NCBI GenBank assembly: GCA_037952775.1
Contig: JBANAY010000004.1
Location: forward strand, 14,632,001 to 14,696,000
DNA from: Clonostachys chloroleuca
Taxonomy: Eukaryota > Ascomycota > Sordariomycetes > Hypocreales > Bionectriaceae
Reading direction: 5' to 3'
Length of the DNA stretch: 64,000 nt
The notes beneath the pieces were generated by a model. The model searched no databases, was not told where the DNA came from, and saw only the letters and a list, made by a program, of their open reading frames with translations. Numbering within the stretch: position 1 is the stretch's first letter; each line of letters starts with the position of its first letter. The position numbers were made by a program, and so were the translations under genes. Below, one piece after another: positions 1 to 12,345 of this stretch.

Positions 1-584
1 AGTTTTGTAGGCCTGGAATCCTCGTTGGAGGTAAGCTCATAAGATCTAGCCTCAAGGCCTATCCGCGTTATCTGTTGTTTACTTTATCAGGTCTTGTTCT
101 GAACAGGGAACAATCAAACCATGAAAGTTTCTCTCCTTCGGGCATCGCCCCCGTAGACCATTTGCTTTTGTGCAGGATTAGCTCAGGTGAGGTGGTCGCC
201 TGTCCTACTCAGCTTACTCTCAGGCCAGTGAACCAACTCTTAGACCCAATCAGCCACGCGCATGAGGCGCATCCTCTAGATTGTGCCAACAAGGCTCCAG
301 CCTTGATATCATTTTTCAGCTCATAGGGCTCCAGGGGTGAGATTTGCTAATAAATGGATCGCTTAGAGAAGCCCGTCAGCGGCCTACTGTGGCCGTGCAC
401 CTCTTTATACGGCTCTCCCCAGATCGCCCACTCGCCCCCGGGCTCGGGAGGTGGGCGAGGTGCATGTAGGTGACCAGCTGAAGGAGCTCAGCACCAGCCC
501 AGCCTTTATAGATATCCTAGAGCCCACGCATATCTCGATCATCATTCTACTGTTCTGCATTCCAGTCCCGCAGACTGGCCCATC
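1..584. other. Intergenic, no gene seen
   Basis: No open frame here has a recognisable domain, signal peptide or credible splice sites. The short open frame at 75-326 has no family features and is taken as chance. Confidence 0.5.
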
Positions 585-1246
585 ATGTTTTCCCTGTCAT
601 TTCTCACAACCTGCGTCTTCATTACGTCCTGTCTCTGCAGATGCTGCTGGGCATCGCCTCTACCAAACGCAGCAGCAACCTCCCAGCTCTATATTACTGT
701 CCAGCCTACATCTGCTCAGCCCACATCTAAGCATCCACGTTAGGGCCTCGGACTTCTAGCAGCACAAGCTCAAAAACTCTTTCGACGTCATTCTTACCCA
801 GTTCCACTACCACAACCTCAAGGATATCCTCCTCGATATGGCAGACAACCACCACCTCCACCTCCAAGCCTCCGGCAACGACGCAGGCTATGAGCACATG
901 GGTCTGGACATCCCTTAGCAGCCAATCCAGCAGTTGGAGCCAACCACCTCCCAGCCAGACGCAGAGGAGCGACCCCTGGGCTCAGCCCACGAGCTACGTA
1001 TTCCAGACATGGACGTTGGAACGTGCCGGCAGCACGGCTACCACGTCGAACGCACCATTATCGACATCCGCGACCGACGAGAAAGACTCAGATAACGATA
1101 ATAATAAGGAGAAGGAGTGGACATGGAACGGTATCAAAAAGGGCGAGCTTGCTGGAATTGCCGTGTCAATCGCAGGGGTCATTGTTGCCATCGTCGGGGT
1201 CATTATTGCTTGGTCACAGCGCTGCTTCTGCTTTCGCTATCGCTAG
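585..1246 (+). pseudogene. Ser/Thr-rich single-pass membrane protein, frame broken
   Basis: An ATG at 585 opens a frame with a hydrophobic, signal-peptide-like start (FSLSFLTTCVFITSCL) that stops at 741. From about 731 another frame is open to 1246 and reads as a long Ser/Thr-rich stretch followed by one transmembrane segment (GIAVSIAGVIVAIVGVIIAW) and a basic end. Signal peptide, Ser/Thr-rich stalk and single membrane segment form one coherent surface-protein design, so the two frames most likely belong together. They are joined either by a one-base change near 728-741 or by an intron whose borders I could not fix. A longer cytoplasmic tail may exist in another frame after 1225. The family is not recognised. 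A working spliced gene is possible. Confidence 0.4.
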
Positions 1247-1865
1247 ACGGAATTGTTCCGCTGTTCCTCTCATTTGTCAAGCATGGCGAGCCAAGGGACG
1301 CTCCGATAAGATATCGCGAAGAGTGAAGAGCTTGTCGCCTCCTTTCGACCAGGCCACCGGGCCATCTTCCCCTTCACCACGGTTCGACCCAACATCAACA
1401 CCATGCGCAAGGCACGTTTGAACAAATTTATTTTGATAGAAGATGCCGCATTCTTTTAATTCACCCATTCCAGCAATGACTATCTAAGAGGCCTCCTAGA
1501 GACAAACAGGCGTTGGCAAGAGGCCTACGTAAAAGCCAACTCAAATAGATTCCAATGGCGTTTCCCCGGAGTTGTTATTTACAGAGAACTATCCTATAGA
1601 ATCATAATAAACAAACAATACATGACAATTCTTAGACAGAAAAAGAAGCAAAAACTGTTAACAACTTTATGGATTTAAATGGTTGTCAAAGTGCATTGCA
1701 CATTGAGATCAAATCCTAATAGTTATAAGCCATGGCTATCTCTCATAGTGAATCTTCTGTTTGCTTTAAAAACCTACTATCATGTCGCAATCGAGATCTG
1801 AAGTACTTTGCAGAATTGCAATAGGAATCTTTGTATTTTTCCCAGCTCTGATGCATCTCTTCCTC
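1247..1865. other. Intergenic, no gene seen
   Basis: Becomes A/T-rich towards 1865 and includes the 3' flank of the minus-strand metalloprotease. No supported gene. Confidence 0.5.
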
Positions 1866-3041
1866 TTATAAAATCTCGACCTCGATTACGTACTCTTCGC
1901 CCTGTTGTTTTACCACCTCAATCGTCACACCAAATTCAGGAGATGTATAAGAGCTAGCACCAGATCCGTCAAGAGCCAAAGGTGCATTCCCAAAAGCGGT
2001 ACCATCGCACCCAATTGAATCCGGATTAGAGTCGAGCACAACGACTGGGCCTGTCCCAGTTGCCACGTGTGTTGCAACTGTGTAAAGAAGCACTCCTTTG
2101 GCACAAGATCCAACGTTGTTACCGTTGCTCGACCTCACTTCAGCGATAAGGGCAGAGGTCTCGTTCTTCTTAACCACCACGGTCTTGATCGGACTGTTCC
2201 CGTCCGGGGTATCCATCGGAGAGAGCGTATGTGTCGTTTTGCCGGCCTCAGAGATACAATCCACCTGTTCATCCTGAAGCCATCCAAGACGCCACTTGTC
2301 CCATGCGAAGTAGTCGGGACTTGCCCCGTTGATATACCCCATCAAACTCCAGCCTCCCACATACATTCCCGTCTCCCCGCCAGTGAATGGATAGTAGTCT
2401 GCAAGGCCCATTGCATGACCAGATTCATGGTTCAACACTTTGGAGAACCATTTAACGTATGCGTCATATCCAATAGTCACTGCTTTCTTTGCCACCTTCA
2501 CCCCCGAACGCGTCGTCACGGGACCCATGAAAGTCGGCGAGAAGCTGATGGCCGAGGCGTTCTTCGTGGCCACGACGTACAAGATATCCACAGGTTTCAG
2601 CTTTTTGCACTTTTCTTCATACGCCTGCAAAGCGTCCTGGATATACCGGTTGTGCGCCTCCCATGTCAAGCCACGAGTGAACCCATATGACTCCGTGTCG
2701 TTGGGCATGCGGAAGAACTTGGATGTGTCCGCTGTGATCTGGTGGTTCAATTTACCGAATGATGCGGTGCTGAACCAGTCGGGGCCCTCGGGGATAAAGA
2801 TATCTCTGAGAGATTCGGTGGTTTCGCTTGCAACCCTGTCGATAAAGTCCACGAAGATCATGAATCCGGTCATCGTTCCGAGGCTTGGAGCACTGTCATA
2901 GTCGCCACCAAAGCCGGAGCTAAGATAAATGTCCGAAATTGCTGGTAACTTACAAGCGGATGGGTTGGCATTTGTGTCAGCAAGGGAGCTTTCGATTAAG
3001 ACGAAGCCCCAAGCGAGGGTGGAAATGGTTGCAGGACGCAT
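1866..3041 (-). CDS. Secreted M6-family zinc metalloprotease (immune-inhibitor-A-like)
   Basis: A single 391-codon exon. Residues 1-21 look like a signal peptide (hydrophobic core WGFVLIESSLA), so the product should be secreted. The zinc-binding HExxH motif is seen as HESGH at residues 205-209, inside LNHESGHAMGLADYY, followed by a glycine-rich stretch with WSLMG, the arrangement of M6 peptidases such as bacterial immune inhibitor A. The C-terminal half (from about residue 270) looks like a beta-rich domain. Known members degrade extracellular proteins; the substrate here is unknown. Length suits the fungal single-domain form, without the extra C-terminal domains of bacterial enzymes. A TATA-like box lies about 80 bases upstream. 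The frame is intact and all motif residues are present. Confidence 0.85.
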   Translation of the reverse strand: MRPATISTLAWGFVLIESSLADTNANPSACKLPAISDIYLSSGFGGDYDSAPSLGTMTGFMIFVDFIDRVASETTESLRDIFIPEGPDWFSTASFGKLNHQITADTSKFFRMPNDTESYGFTRGLTWEAHNRYIQDALQAYEEKCKKLKPVDILYVVATKNASAISFSPTFMGPVTTRSGVKVAKKAVTIGYDAYVKWFSKVLNHESGHAMGLADYYPFTGGETGMYVGGWSLMGYINGASPDYFAWDKWRLGWLQDEQVDCISEAGKTTHTLSPMDTPDGNSPIKTVVVKKNETSALIAEVRSSNGNNVGSCAKGVLLYTVATHVATGTGPVVVLDSNPDSIGCDGTAFGNAPLALDGSGASSYTSPEFGVTIEVVKQQGEEYVIEVEIL

Positions 3042-3120
3042 TGTAACTAGCCTGTTGGAAAACAGGCAGGGTGGCGAACAATTTTACCGTCTAGTACTTG
3101 GGGATTGCGAGCTGGGCTTC

Positions 3121-3128
3121 TTTATATA
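3121..3128 (-). promoter_or_regulatory. TATA-like box of the M6 protease gene
   Basis: On the minus strand this reads TATATAAA, 80 bases before the start codon at 3041. Spacing fits a core promoter with a short leader. Confidence 0.45.
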
Positions 3129-6100
3129 ACCGGGGAGACTAATCAAGCCATCTGCTTGGGTCTCGTTTATCAATGCTACATCAAGCAAAGAGCTACAAAA
3201 CTCCATCCAGAGAAGGAAAGTGGTAATGCAAGTATCTGCATGGGCCCTGCCGTAGTTCGTCTAACACCCTATGGAGCTCTTATGGCACATTCGAGCGTTA
3301 CAACACACGATGCATTCATAAAGAACCGCGGACTGGGCTAAGGGCTTAACATCAGACAAGCCAGCATCAATTGAAACATGAGACATGGATCTTAGAGAAT
3401 ATAATGCCTAGCAAACTAAGAGCCAATGCCTTTCTCTAAGAACGCATCGTCATCCGATTTTTCCGGGTATCGTTGCCGATCGCCGGATCACCACTCCGAA
3501 TAGGTACGACGGATCGGGCGGCCACTGGGGATTGTTGGAGGAGTTTTATCTGGAACAGGATTATGGAGTGCTGATCAAGTCGAAAATCAGGAAAGCCCTA
3601 CCATCAGCTTCCATATTGACCCTTATAGAATAAGATGTTATCAGCTAATTCTTCCCTCCTCACGGACCTCATCAGGGCATCTGATGGCCAGAATGAGCCT
3701 ATACCAGACCTTTCGGTTGCCCCTGAGAGCCGAATCTCACTTATAGATAATTAAGGCTTTCAAAACCATGCATAGTTTTTCATATTTCCAGCGGGAATTC
3801 ATTCGACCAGAAGTGTTTCCTATCTACTGTACACCTCGTGAATCAGAGGCCCGTCATAACATGAACATACCCACGCCGGCCCGACCATCCGATTCATAGA
3901 TAACCTAATGTTAGAACAGCGACGCCCTGCGTTCCACCTGTAAGCTTTATATTCACCATTAATACCCCATATACAATTTATATGGACGTGGTTTTAGTTT
4001 TTCTCTTTGCTACCAAAGGGTCTGACAACAACTAGTCCGAGGCAGTACAACCAATATATGGACTACCTCTATCGATTACATATGCTTGAACCGGTCCTAT
4101 TCCATAAGTTTTCTCTATGTTTTCTACAAAAGTATCTAACCGAGTTGCTGAAAGTGTCCATGTCCTAAAAAATTTCAGAAATTGTGTCAAGATCAACTCA
4201 ATAGTAAGAAGTCCAACTGCTGCTATAACGCATCTTTGGATCCGAGTGCCGGCATGTGTTCATATATGGTTCTTTTATGTGAGCTATAATTTCCGGCGTG
4301 TTGGAATGATTAGATTAATTAGGTTTCGCACAGAGCAGATTCTAAGACCTACATCTTGTCCGAAAGTTTGAGCATCTCAAGCGTCAAGAATTCCCGCACG
4401 ATGCATCATTATTGCGTGATGTAAAATTTTCTCCCACATGCTTCATATCATGACTGTGTGATTCGAAAGGGATTTCAGCACCGATTGCGAGTTTCAAATG
4501 GCAATAACAATAAATAATAAATTTAGATTCAGTACATAAAGCTAACAATTTAACCTAGTTTGGACGCAGCTTAATTCCCTTTTACGTAGAGAAAATAGGG
4601 GTTAGGCCCGGCAAAGCTGGTTCATATAGGGTAGGTAGCGTCAAGTGCGTCTGATTAACCAACAAGGTCCTCGACGCGCCGACGCCACGGCCATCCTTCA
4701 AGGCAAAGGGCGGAGCAGATTCTCGCGCTCATTCTTTAAATAGCTTACGAATCTTTGTGGCGTTGCCTGTTGTCGCATTTTCCGCGCCCAGGTGCCGCGG
4801 GAACCGAAGTGCAACATCGTCGCGCCCGGATATGCCACTCCAAGGATGGGCTTGTCGACGAAGTTGCCACACACTGTGACGCAGAAGCCCAGGCACCTAT
4901 TCTGGGAATTTACACCTCGAATCAAGACCCATTGCATTGGTGATCCCGGGCCTTTACGTTCTTCATCATCATCAGAGGCAAGCAGATCCGATCACGATCA
5001 CCACCGGCTCGACGCACGGAGAACGAGTCGAACACTCGAGAACTAAATCACTACGATATACCATACCAGCTTCGACAAACAATGCAGACGAGGGGAGCGA
5101 AGTTGATGCTCGGTTTGTGGCAGCAGTTCAAGAAGTGCCCCTGATATGCCACAGAGCATGACACGGAGGACAGTCGATAACTACTCCGATTGCTGGGACG
5201 CACATTGCTTTCCTACATCCAACCACGTGCCCCCTAGATCGCCTCGCCTAAGAACGTTGAGGCCTTGGACGAGCGCGCTACAAATTACAAATGAGAGTCC
5301 TTTAAGGTGTAGGGGGTTCTATTCATGATGACCTGGGGCTGATCTTTCCACACCACCTCAAGCTCCATCTCATCTGGAGTTTAGCGACCACCCGACTGTA
5401 TTTGTTCTTGCGAAGATAAAGACTGGGCATGGTCTACCAAGATTACGGAAGAGGCGCCCTTTCCGATGCTGTAGGCCCCGAGCGAAATAACAGTATGTAC
5501 GATGGATTGTGTGATTTAAGACTTACACCCTCCAGTCGCGTGTTATATACTTGGAGAGAGAAGACTTCGTTGACACGGACGTATGTTTCTAGGTTGAGTG
5601 AATCCTTACGCGTTCGAAACTTCCCGCCATACCGTCCACATACTATCGACAAATCCCATTATTGATTGTGCCAGCGTATACCTATCCAGGCTTATCAACA
5701 GACTCTCCAGTCTCGAATCGAGGGCGTCCAATAAGCCCCCTATGCAGCATGTCTAGCGTTTTATCGATGATCTACAACTTCGGCCTTCTCCTACTCCCTA
5801 TGCTTGAGACTAGATAGACGACCTTGTCTCGTTCGGAACTATGGGGAGAAGGGCTTTTGATATAAACATCTGAATTATCGTATAGAGGGGAAGAGAAAAG
5901 CAACATTTTGCAATAGTAGCGATAGAATGGTAGACATAAAATGGGCTTGCTACGAGAACTGTCTGATTTCTCCGTGTCTATTAGGACTAGCAGCTACGAG
6001 AGCCGAGTTAACATCTCTTTGCTTTGTATTGAAAGAGATTTTCCTGATGGGCTGAGAGGGATAGGCGCAACGTCTATAACTGACCATGGAACTACTTCTA

Positions 6101-6855
6101 CTAGTAACTTGTGTAACGAAGAGGGGTGGGAATGGGTAGACTTGTGGATCTGTTAACGTATAGAGGGATATAGGCTCCCCAGCATGGTCTGATTTCAGTG
6201 AAACTAACTTCAGACTCACCTAGAGTTAGTCTTGCTCTTCTCTTGTCGATTTTCAATGTTTCTCCGACCATTTTTGCCACTTTGTGCGATGTCTTAGTAG
6301 GTCACGCAGCAAGGGGAGCAGACTGGACAGATTACCAGCCCTTGCCTGCGCTGTCCGGTTGTGGCTGGAATCAAGAACCGGATTCTCACGCTCCACAAAG
6401 GCACCTTCAGCTCTACTAGGTCATGTGCCAGCAGCCCCCGGAATGTCTAAGAGGCCAAACTCCTGAGAGATTCTATCTCGGCGTGGGGGTGCGCATGCTT
6501 TAGACCGAAAGAGACCGAAAGCTGGCAGCCTCAGGATCTTCGTGGTGTTGACGAGAGGTTGCGCTTGTAGCCATCCCTGGCTTTCAGACTTGCCCTCGTG
6601 TCACACGTTCCATGGGGCAAGTACGATTCAAAGAAACGGCGATCAACAGCACAATGCTTCTACCGCCCTGCTGTCTATCCCACACTGGCTCACGATAACT
6701 AACCGATGCCGCGTACCAAAACAAAAGTCAGCCAACAAATACTTGGCTTAGGTACGGCACAATTTTCCCCATCCGCTGCCTGCAGCTGGCTACCATGTTA
6801 CACGACCGCAGCTTCAAACATGGCATGCATTGAATTAAACCAGGCAACCCGTTCG

Positions 6856-6916
6856 CCAAGCTGCAGGCGGAATCAGTGGATTCCCTCCCCGCTCACGGAC
6901 TTGTCGGACCTTTGGC
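6856..6916 (+). repeat. Dispersed ~60-bp repeat, copy 1
   Basis: Starts CCAAGCTGCAGGC and contains CAGTGGATT, CCCGCTC and CGGACTTGTCGG in the same order and spacing as copy 2 at 18075-18134. The two agree at roughly 85 percent by eye; flanks do not match. Nature unknown: it could be a fossil short element or a shared regulatory block. Confidence 0.6.
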
Positions 6917-7497
6917 TGTGCTGCTCCCCGAACCGAATCCTGTAGGTAGCCAATACGATGACTGCCCTCTCAGTTGACGTAATGGATTACCAGAGGCGTT
7001 CGTCAGAGGAGCGTTCGCCGTGTGCATGCAGAGACAGGGCTCCCCGATCCACACCAAGTGAGCGCTGACCAACAGCGAATGTGCAAAAGAAGTTACTTCA
7101 GCAATTCACGATGTCTCAAGTTCTTATATCTTTTCGAGAAAAAGATGAAATCCTTGATATTTCCACTAGGCAGAGGTCTATTTCTCCGCAAGGCTATGTA
7201 GCTGGGACACCAGGCTTTCTCGTCCGGGAACCATTCTCCCATCCCAAGCTCTAACAAAGTACCCATCTACCTCTCTGCCCACTCAAGAAACCCCCATAAC
7301 ATATCACTCCAGACCCGTTTTTTTTTTTTTTGTCTTTTTTTTCCTTTCAAGAAAAGTAGTTCATGCAGATACCATGGCCGTGGGAAAGTAGGGCGATGCA
7401 GAGCCTGGGTACCAGTCTCTGGGTCGGTTAACCTCCTCCCACGGGGCCTCACGGCAAGCTCCCATGGGCGGGTTGAGTGCATGTGCGTAGGGCATAT

Positions 7498-7835
7498 TTA
7501 GTGCTGGGGTTTCACCGGTTAGTTTCTTCCTCCAGCTGGATGAAGCGTGTGGGGGGGGACGACAGGGCTCGGAGGGGATATGGTGTTGCTTGCTTGAGAG
7601 TGGACTTACGTTGCAGGTGGTGCAAGCGCAGGAGTTGCAGTTGCCGGAGCAGGCGCAAGTGTTGCAGTTGCTAATAGGATCACAAGTATCAGCGAGACTG
7701 GTCGTGAAGTGAGCAGATGAGATATTGTTGCAGCTCTTGATCTCGGTTCCAAGCTGTTACGACTTGGTGTGAAGAAGAGGGACTAAGGGAGTGGCAAACA
7801 GTAAGGTAGGCAGGTAAGATTTACCAGGGAGACAT
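7498..7835 (-). CDS. Metallothionein (copper-type, 25 residues, three exons)
   Basis: Exons by hand: 7825-7835 (ATG plus two and two-thirds codons), 7610-7670 and 7498-7503. Introns run 7671-7824 (GTAAAT...TAG) and 7504-7609 (GTAAGT...CAG, with ACTAACC branch site), and frame is kept throughout. The product has 25 residues, eight of them Cys, spaced C-x-C-x2-C-x-C-x3-C-x2-C-x-C-x2-C, with only small or polar residues between and no aromatic residue. This is the layout of small fungal metallothioneins, cytosolic proteins that bind Cu(I) through Cys thiolates and buffer excess metal. The leader is rich in CAACAACA, typical of well-expressed fungal genes. The metal specificity is inferred from family resemblance. 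No other reading explains both the splice sites and the Cys pattern. Confidence 0.85.
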
Positions 7836-10800
7836 TGTCAAGATTGGGTTGCTTGTAAAGCTGGTGAGAAACGTTTGTTGCTGTTGTTGTTTGTAGTGAG
7901 ATGTTCTGAAGCTGGCTGGGATGAAGAGGGAAGGAATCGGAAGTGGAAAGGAAGGGAACTCGAGGCCTTTTATATCCAACCCGAAGCTTTGATTCTCGTT
8001 CTCAAGTCTACATCGAGCTGGAGCTGGAGCTCTGTATACCCCCATCAGGTGTTCAGTGTACCACGCCACCTGATCGCCCCTCCCTTCCCTCGTCTACCCA
8101 CCCTCTAGCTCCTTTCCGTCGCAGTAGACTGTGAACCCGGGCATTCTCTAGGACTCGGGCTGATCCTTGTGTGTGGGCCTCTAGCCGATTGCCCGAACGG
8201 TCTTGCTGCATGCATGCGCGACATGTCTGTGAATGTACATATTCACGTAGAAAGAGAATTAGGGTCTTCGTCATACCGTGCTCTTGATTCTGCTATGGAC
8301 GGAAATACCATCTTGGTATGCATTTCTTAAATTCTTGGTGGTGTGGTAACCCGTCCAATGAACCACCACCAGGAACCGGACCCCCGCGCGTTGGGAGATG
8401 TAATTGGCCAAGACTAGGACCGGTGTGCTTCACATGCAAGTCTCGTTCGCTAGAGGGCGCGAGGGGTGAGGGGAAGGTTCCCTCGGGGTGCTGCGGCGTA
8501 GTTACCCGAAAAAGGAAGAAGATCAGTTGACAGTATGACAGGAGCTTTTGTTTCTATGGAGATGAACACCGAAATAGCGTTCAATATGTTCAGGACAGTC
8601 AATTCAAAGGGAACAGTTACTGTGTACAATATGAAACGCTAAACCGGACCCAAGCTTGGACGCGAAGGCATGCAGCCAGAGCGAGGTTGCAGCAATACCA
8701 CCTCTTGCCTGGACGGTGGGGGCCCTCGTGGAATCAATCATTCGCACTACCTAAATAAAACAGCTAGCTAAAGCTTCGAAGAGGGAAAGCCGCAGGTGCA
8801 GCTCCACCGGCGGCTTGCAGGGCCAGGATAAGAGAGCCATCCGTCTTCCTCCCCATGAGGTGGTCATGCTGACTTATGGACTCGGCGCCAATGGTTGGCT
8901 GGAAGGTTGAGAACATGCCATATTAGGTTTAGAAGATGGTCCATGGAGCTGGCATGGATCTGTTGCAGCGTGTCAGGAGGTCATGCATAGTGAAGCAGAT
9001 CAACAGGATGCCCGAGTCCTTATCGATCTTGTTCTCCGTCATTGGACTCCCACGAGATAGTGCCATCGGTCGAGATGTATGCAGTGCTTACTCGGCAGAG
9101 TTTCAGTTTGGGTGTGGCACTCTACTCGACATGAAAGGAACAGCATCAGCGGCTAGCAAGAGGGTAGGGCAGAGCACGCGTCAATACGCCAAGAATATGA
9201 TAGTGTTAGCAAGCTTACCTCTCGCCAAGATGGGGCCAAGGGCTCAGCCGGGGCCTTTTGAGTCGCATTTCTTGGACCAGTAATATTTTGGCTTGTTCTT
9301 CCCCTGGGAATAAACCAGGACTGGGCGTAGAAAGTATCAGTCATCAGAAACAGTGCTGGGCTTCACTGTACTTTACTTGACGAGCTATTATTGATACTCA
9401 CTCCCAGCAAAATGGAACCACAATGTGGTGATACCAGGTAACTCTGCACTTCATGATAAAGCCGTTTCAAGTCGGTAATTTACGTAAGGTCAGGGATACC
9501 CAGGGCGGATCAGTCGGGGCTCGTAGACGGAACGCGATGCTGCCAGCTCATGACCTTGTGACCTCATCTGGTGGGATGGCGTGAGCTAGAGCCCAAGTAG
9601 GCGATAGATCACATCCCCGTGACACACTAGTTGGAGTTGCATGGGGGGACTGTGTGAGGTGTGAAGTATATGGGGTCAATAAAGGCAAAGACGGGATGCC
9701 AGAGCGGGATGGGCCGATAGACACCGGCAGAAACGAGGCATTTGTGCTGGTACTTGGCGATACATGTACGAATGGAGCAGAGCAAAATCGGGGTCAAGGC
9801 AGGGATGGGGAAGCCCGTGTTAATTCTGCAGCGACAGAGTGGAGGAGGCCACAGGCAGGAAAGTCTTTCAATGCGAAACTGGAACGGGCACGACCGAGGA
9901 AGGGGCCGTGCCTGGAATCACCCAGGATGGATGGAAAAGCGCGCATATCGGAAGTGGGAAGACGGGCTCGCCGTCCCTGAGGCGGAAGGGATGGTCCTAG
10001 CAGTAGCGTGATGCACGAATGGGTGGGTGTGTGTGCGTGCGTGCACCAAGGCGTCTGGTCGTCTGGGGACTGAGTGGTCGAGGAGAAGTAATGCAATAAG
10101 ATAATGAGGTAGGTCAGGCGGCACCAGCCAACAGAAACGAAGATAAGGAACACAGCTATGCGTTGGCAGTTTGAGGGGAACCGACCGGTGACGAGTGATG
10201 ACGAATGGGGGCGGCTGTTCTGTTTGGCGAAAAATGAGCCCAACTCCAACCTTCGTTAGCCGAAAAAAGGGGGTAGATCAGCCAACAGCAGCCTCACGGG
10301 AGGCAGAGTTGCTATTGGTGAGCGAGGTCCCACGGGGCGCCGAATGAGGATGGGGGTTGTGTGTCTGTGTCGTGTTGAGAGAGGAGCCAGTGGAGGGTGA
10401 GGGATAAAGGCAGAGAGAGAGAGGAGAATTCTGCGGACGAAAGGGGTTATGCGATGGCCACAATTTCCAGGAAATAGCATGCAAAGGACTCAGCACAAGA
10501 GATGTACGCGAAGACAAATCTAAACTCGCCGTGAGGGCAACAGAGACCAAGCGCCAGGAGAGAAGAGGACCAGCCAGGGCGCAAAAATGAGACGCTGGAG
10601 GAAGCGTGGGCAGACTGACGAGCAGAAAGCCGGGAGCGAAGAGGACAGATGGCGGGGAGTCGTCGACCCTTTATACTGTTGGATCGGCGTCGTTTTGCAT
10701 CTGACAGACGGCCACATACCTAGACAGACAGACAATCATACATGCATAGACGCAGCATACATAATGCAGGCTTGGGCGCACGCAACCGCCTCCTCGCCCT

Positions 10801-12345
10801 CATGAATGTGAGGCCGGCTGCGACATGAGGCACCTCGATGGCGGAGATGGCACCAGAAGATAACAGACGCCCAGCGAATGAGAAGCGGTTTCGCGGGTGC
10901 TGGAAACCATCAAGGTGCGCAGACGGAACCATCAAGGTTCTCACACGCACCAGACTCAGGCCAGAAACGAAACTGGCCGTCCATCAAGGTGTCCAGCAGC
11001 CATCTTGCATCTCAACGCGCACAGTCGCATTTATCCGCCCAGAAACTGCAGCAGAAGCAACCTCAGCTTTTGCGCGATAGTCGGCCGTCTCTGCGATAGT
11101 CTAGCGCCCGAATTGTCGTCAATCTGGGGCCGGGAATTGCGGGGGCTTGCCGTAGGCTTCGGTCCCAGCTCGCCGCAGCCCGGTGCACCGCCAGCGCCAA
11201 CAAACCGATCCCTCGACCGACCGACCAGCGGACCGAACCCAAAGAGATGCCCAGGTAGAGATCTGCTTCCTGGTCACACGACGGGACATGTCTGAGCTGC
11301 CAGTAGCCAGACCGGCCGACCGGACTGAAGTAACTCTACTGTCTCGAATCAGCCAACCTAACCCAAACCCCTTCTCAGCATGTATAATCCTCTGTTTATC
11401 AAGGTAAACCTCTCTTGTCCCTGTGGTCGCTCACTTCTGGACTATATAGTTGAACCTCATATCCACTTCCGTTGACCAAAACTTCAGACTCTTTCTCGCT
11501 TTAATACACGACTTCAGACGTAATTCCATGCTCCCTATTCGAGTGGCCGCGATCGTACAACAAACTACTAAGAGTTGGGAGTTGGAGTAGCTCTCACAAT
11601 ACAATTTAGGAGAATTCGATGCCCAACAAGGTCAATGTTCCAGTCCAGAAAGGAGGGCACGCCGGTTGTGAATTCAAGTCATCCGTCCGTACATTATCTC
11701 TCCGAAACAACACTGCGTATACTTCGCGATAGATTATCAGTTGCAAATACAACAGCTGATTCCAGTACATGTATTCTTCCCTCGCCCCTCTCGAACACGC
11801 CTCTTTCGTTTGATTGCGATCCCTATATGCATCGGCCCTGGTTTTCTCTCCAGGTATGGCTGCTACAGGTTGGCCGACAACCCTTTGTCATGAATCTCCT
11901 TTAAATCAATTCAAGCAACCCAGTCATTTCCAATACTGCCTTTGACTGACATTGAGAGCCAGAGCGAGGAGGAACACTAAGTCTACCAACATCCGACAAT
12001 TCAAACATCGCCACCTCCATTCTTCGAAAACCCCGCTTGAGATATATAAGTGCCTGGAAGCAAAGACAACAGAGTTTCCGATATTCATAACAACCACATG
12101 ACTGTTGTTTGCAACTCAGTGTGGTGTCCCTTCCAAATTCCAACAATCGATAATATTCAAGTTGTCACAGTTGTTCTCAGCGATCAACAACCCCACAAGA
12201 TAACGCTCATCGTAGCCTTTAAGGCACCACTGAATTCAATATATTCGTCAATGAATGGAAGAGTAGAGTGCTTTGGCAGTTGCTATATATTCTATTCTTA
12301 GACACGAGAGTCCCACTGCATGATATTGATCGACTGCCAGCCCCA
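7836..12345. other. Long intergenic region, no supported gene
   Basis: About 4.5 kb. It holds the metallothionein promoter on its left edge, short low-complexity tracts (GT/GC-rich near 10023-10043, CGAC-rich near 11210-11235) and many overlapping short open frames with no domain content. Confidence 0.45.
7969..7974 (-). promoter_or_regulatory. TATA box of the metallothionein gene
   Basis: Reads TATAAA on the minus strand, within GGATATAAAAGG, about 134 bases before the ATG at 7835. A good core promoter match at a plausible distance. Confidence 0.55.

Larger units (their letters stand above)
3042..7497. other. Long intergenic region, no supported gene
   Basis: About 4.4 kb. Open frames are short and show no domain, signal peptide or splice structure. 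The minus frame at 4698-4937 was considered and left out. One 61-bp segment (6856-6916) recurs at 18075-18134. A T-rich homopolymer tract lies at about 7319-7341. Confidence 0.5.

Noticed and set aside
2067..2901. Two plus-strand open frames over the M6 protease
   Set aside because: Antisense shadows of a gene with clear HExxH motif; no family features of their own.
4698..4937. Minus-strand frame with FVDKPILGVAYPGATMLHFG
   Set aside because: Looks protein-like in part, but there is no start, no splice partner and no recognised family.
9794..10249. 151-codon minus frame in the 8-12 kb intergenic region
   Set aside because: Low-complexity His/Ser/Pro composition, stop-free by G/C bias; overlapping frames on the other strand are equally long.
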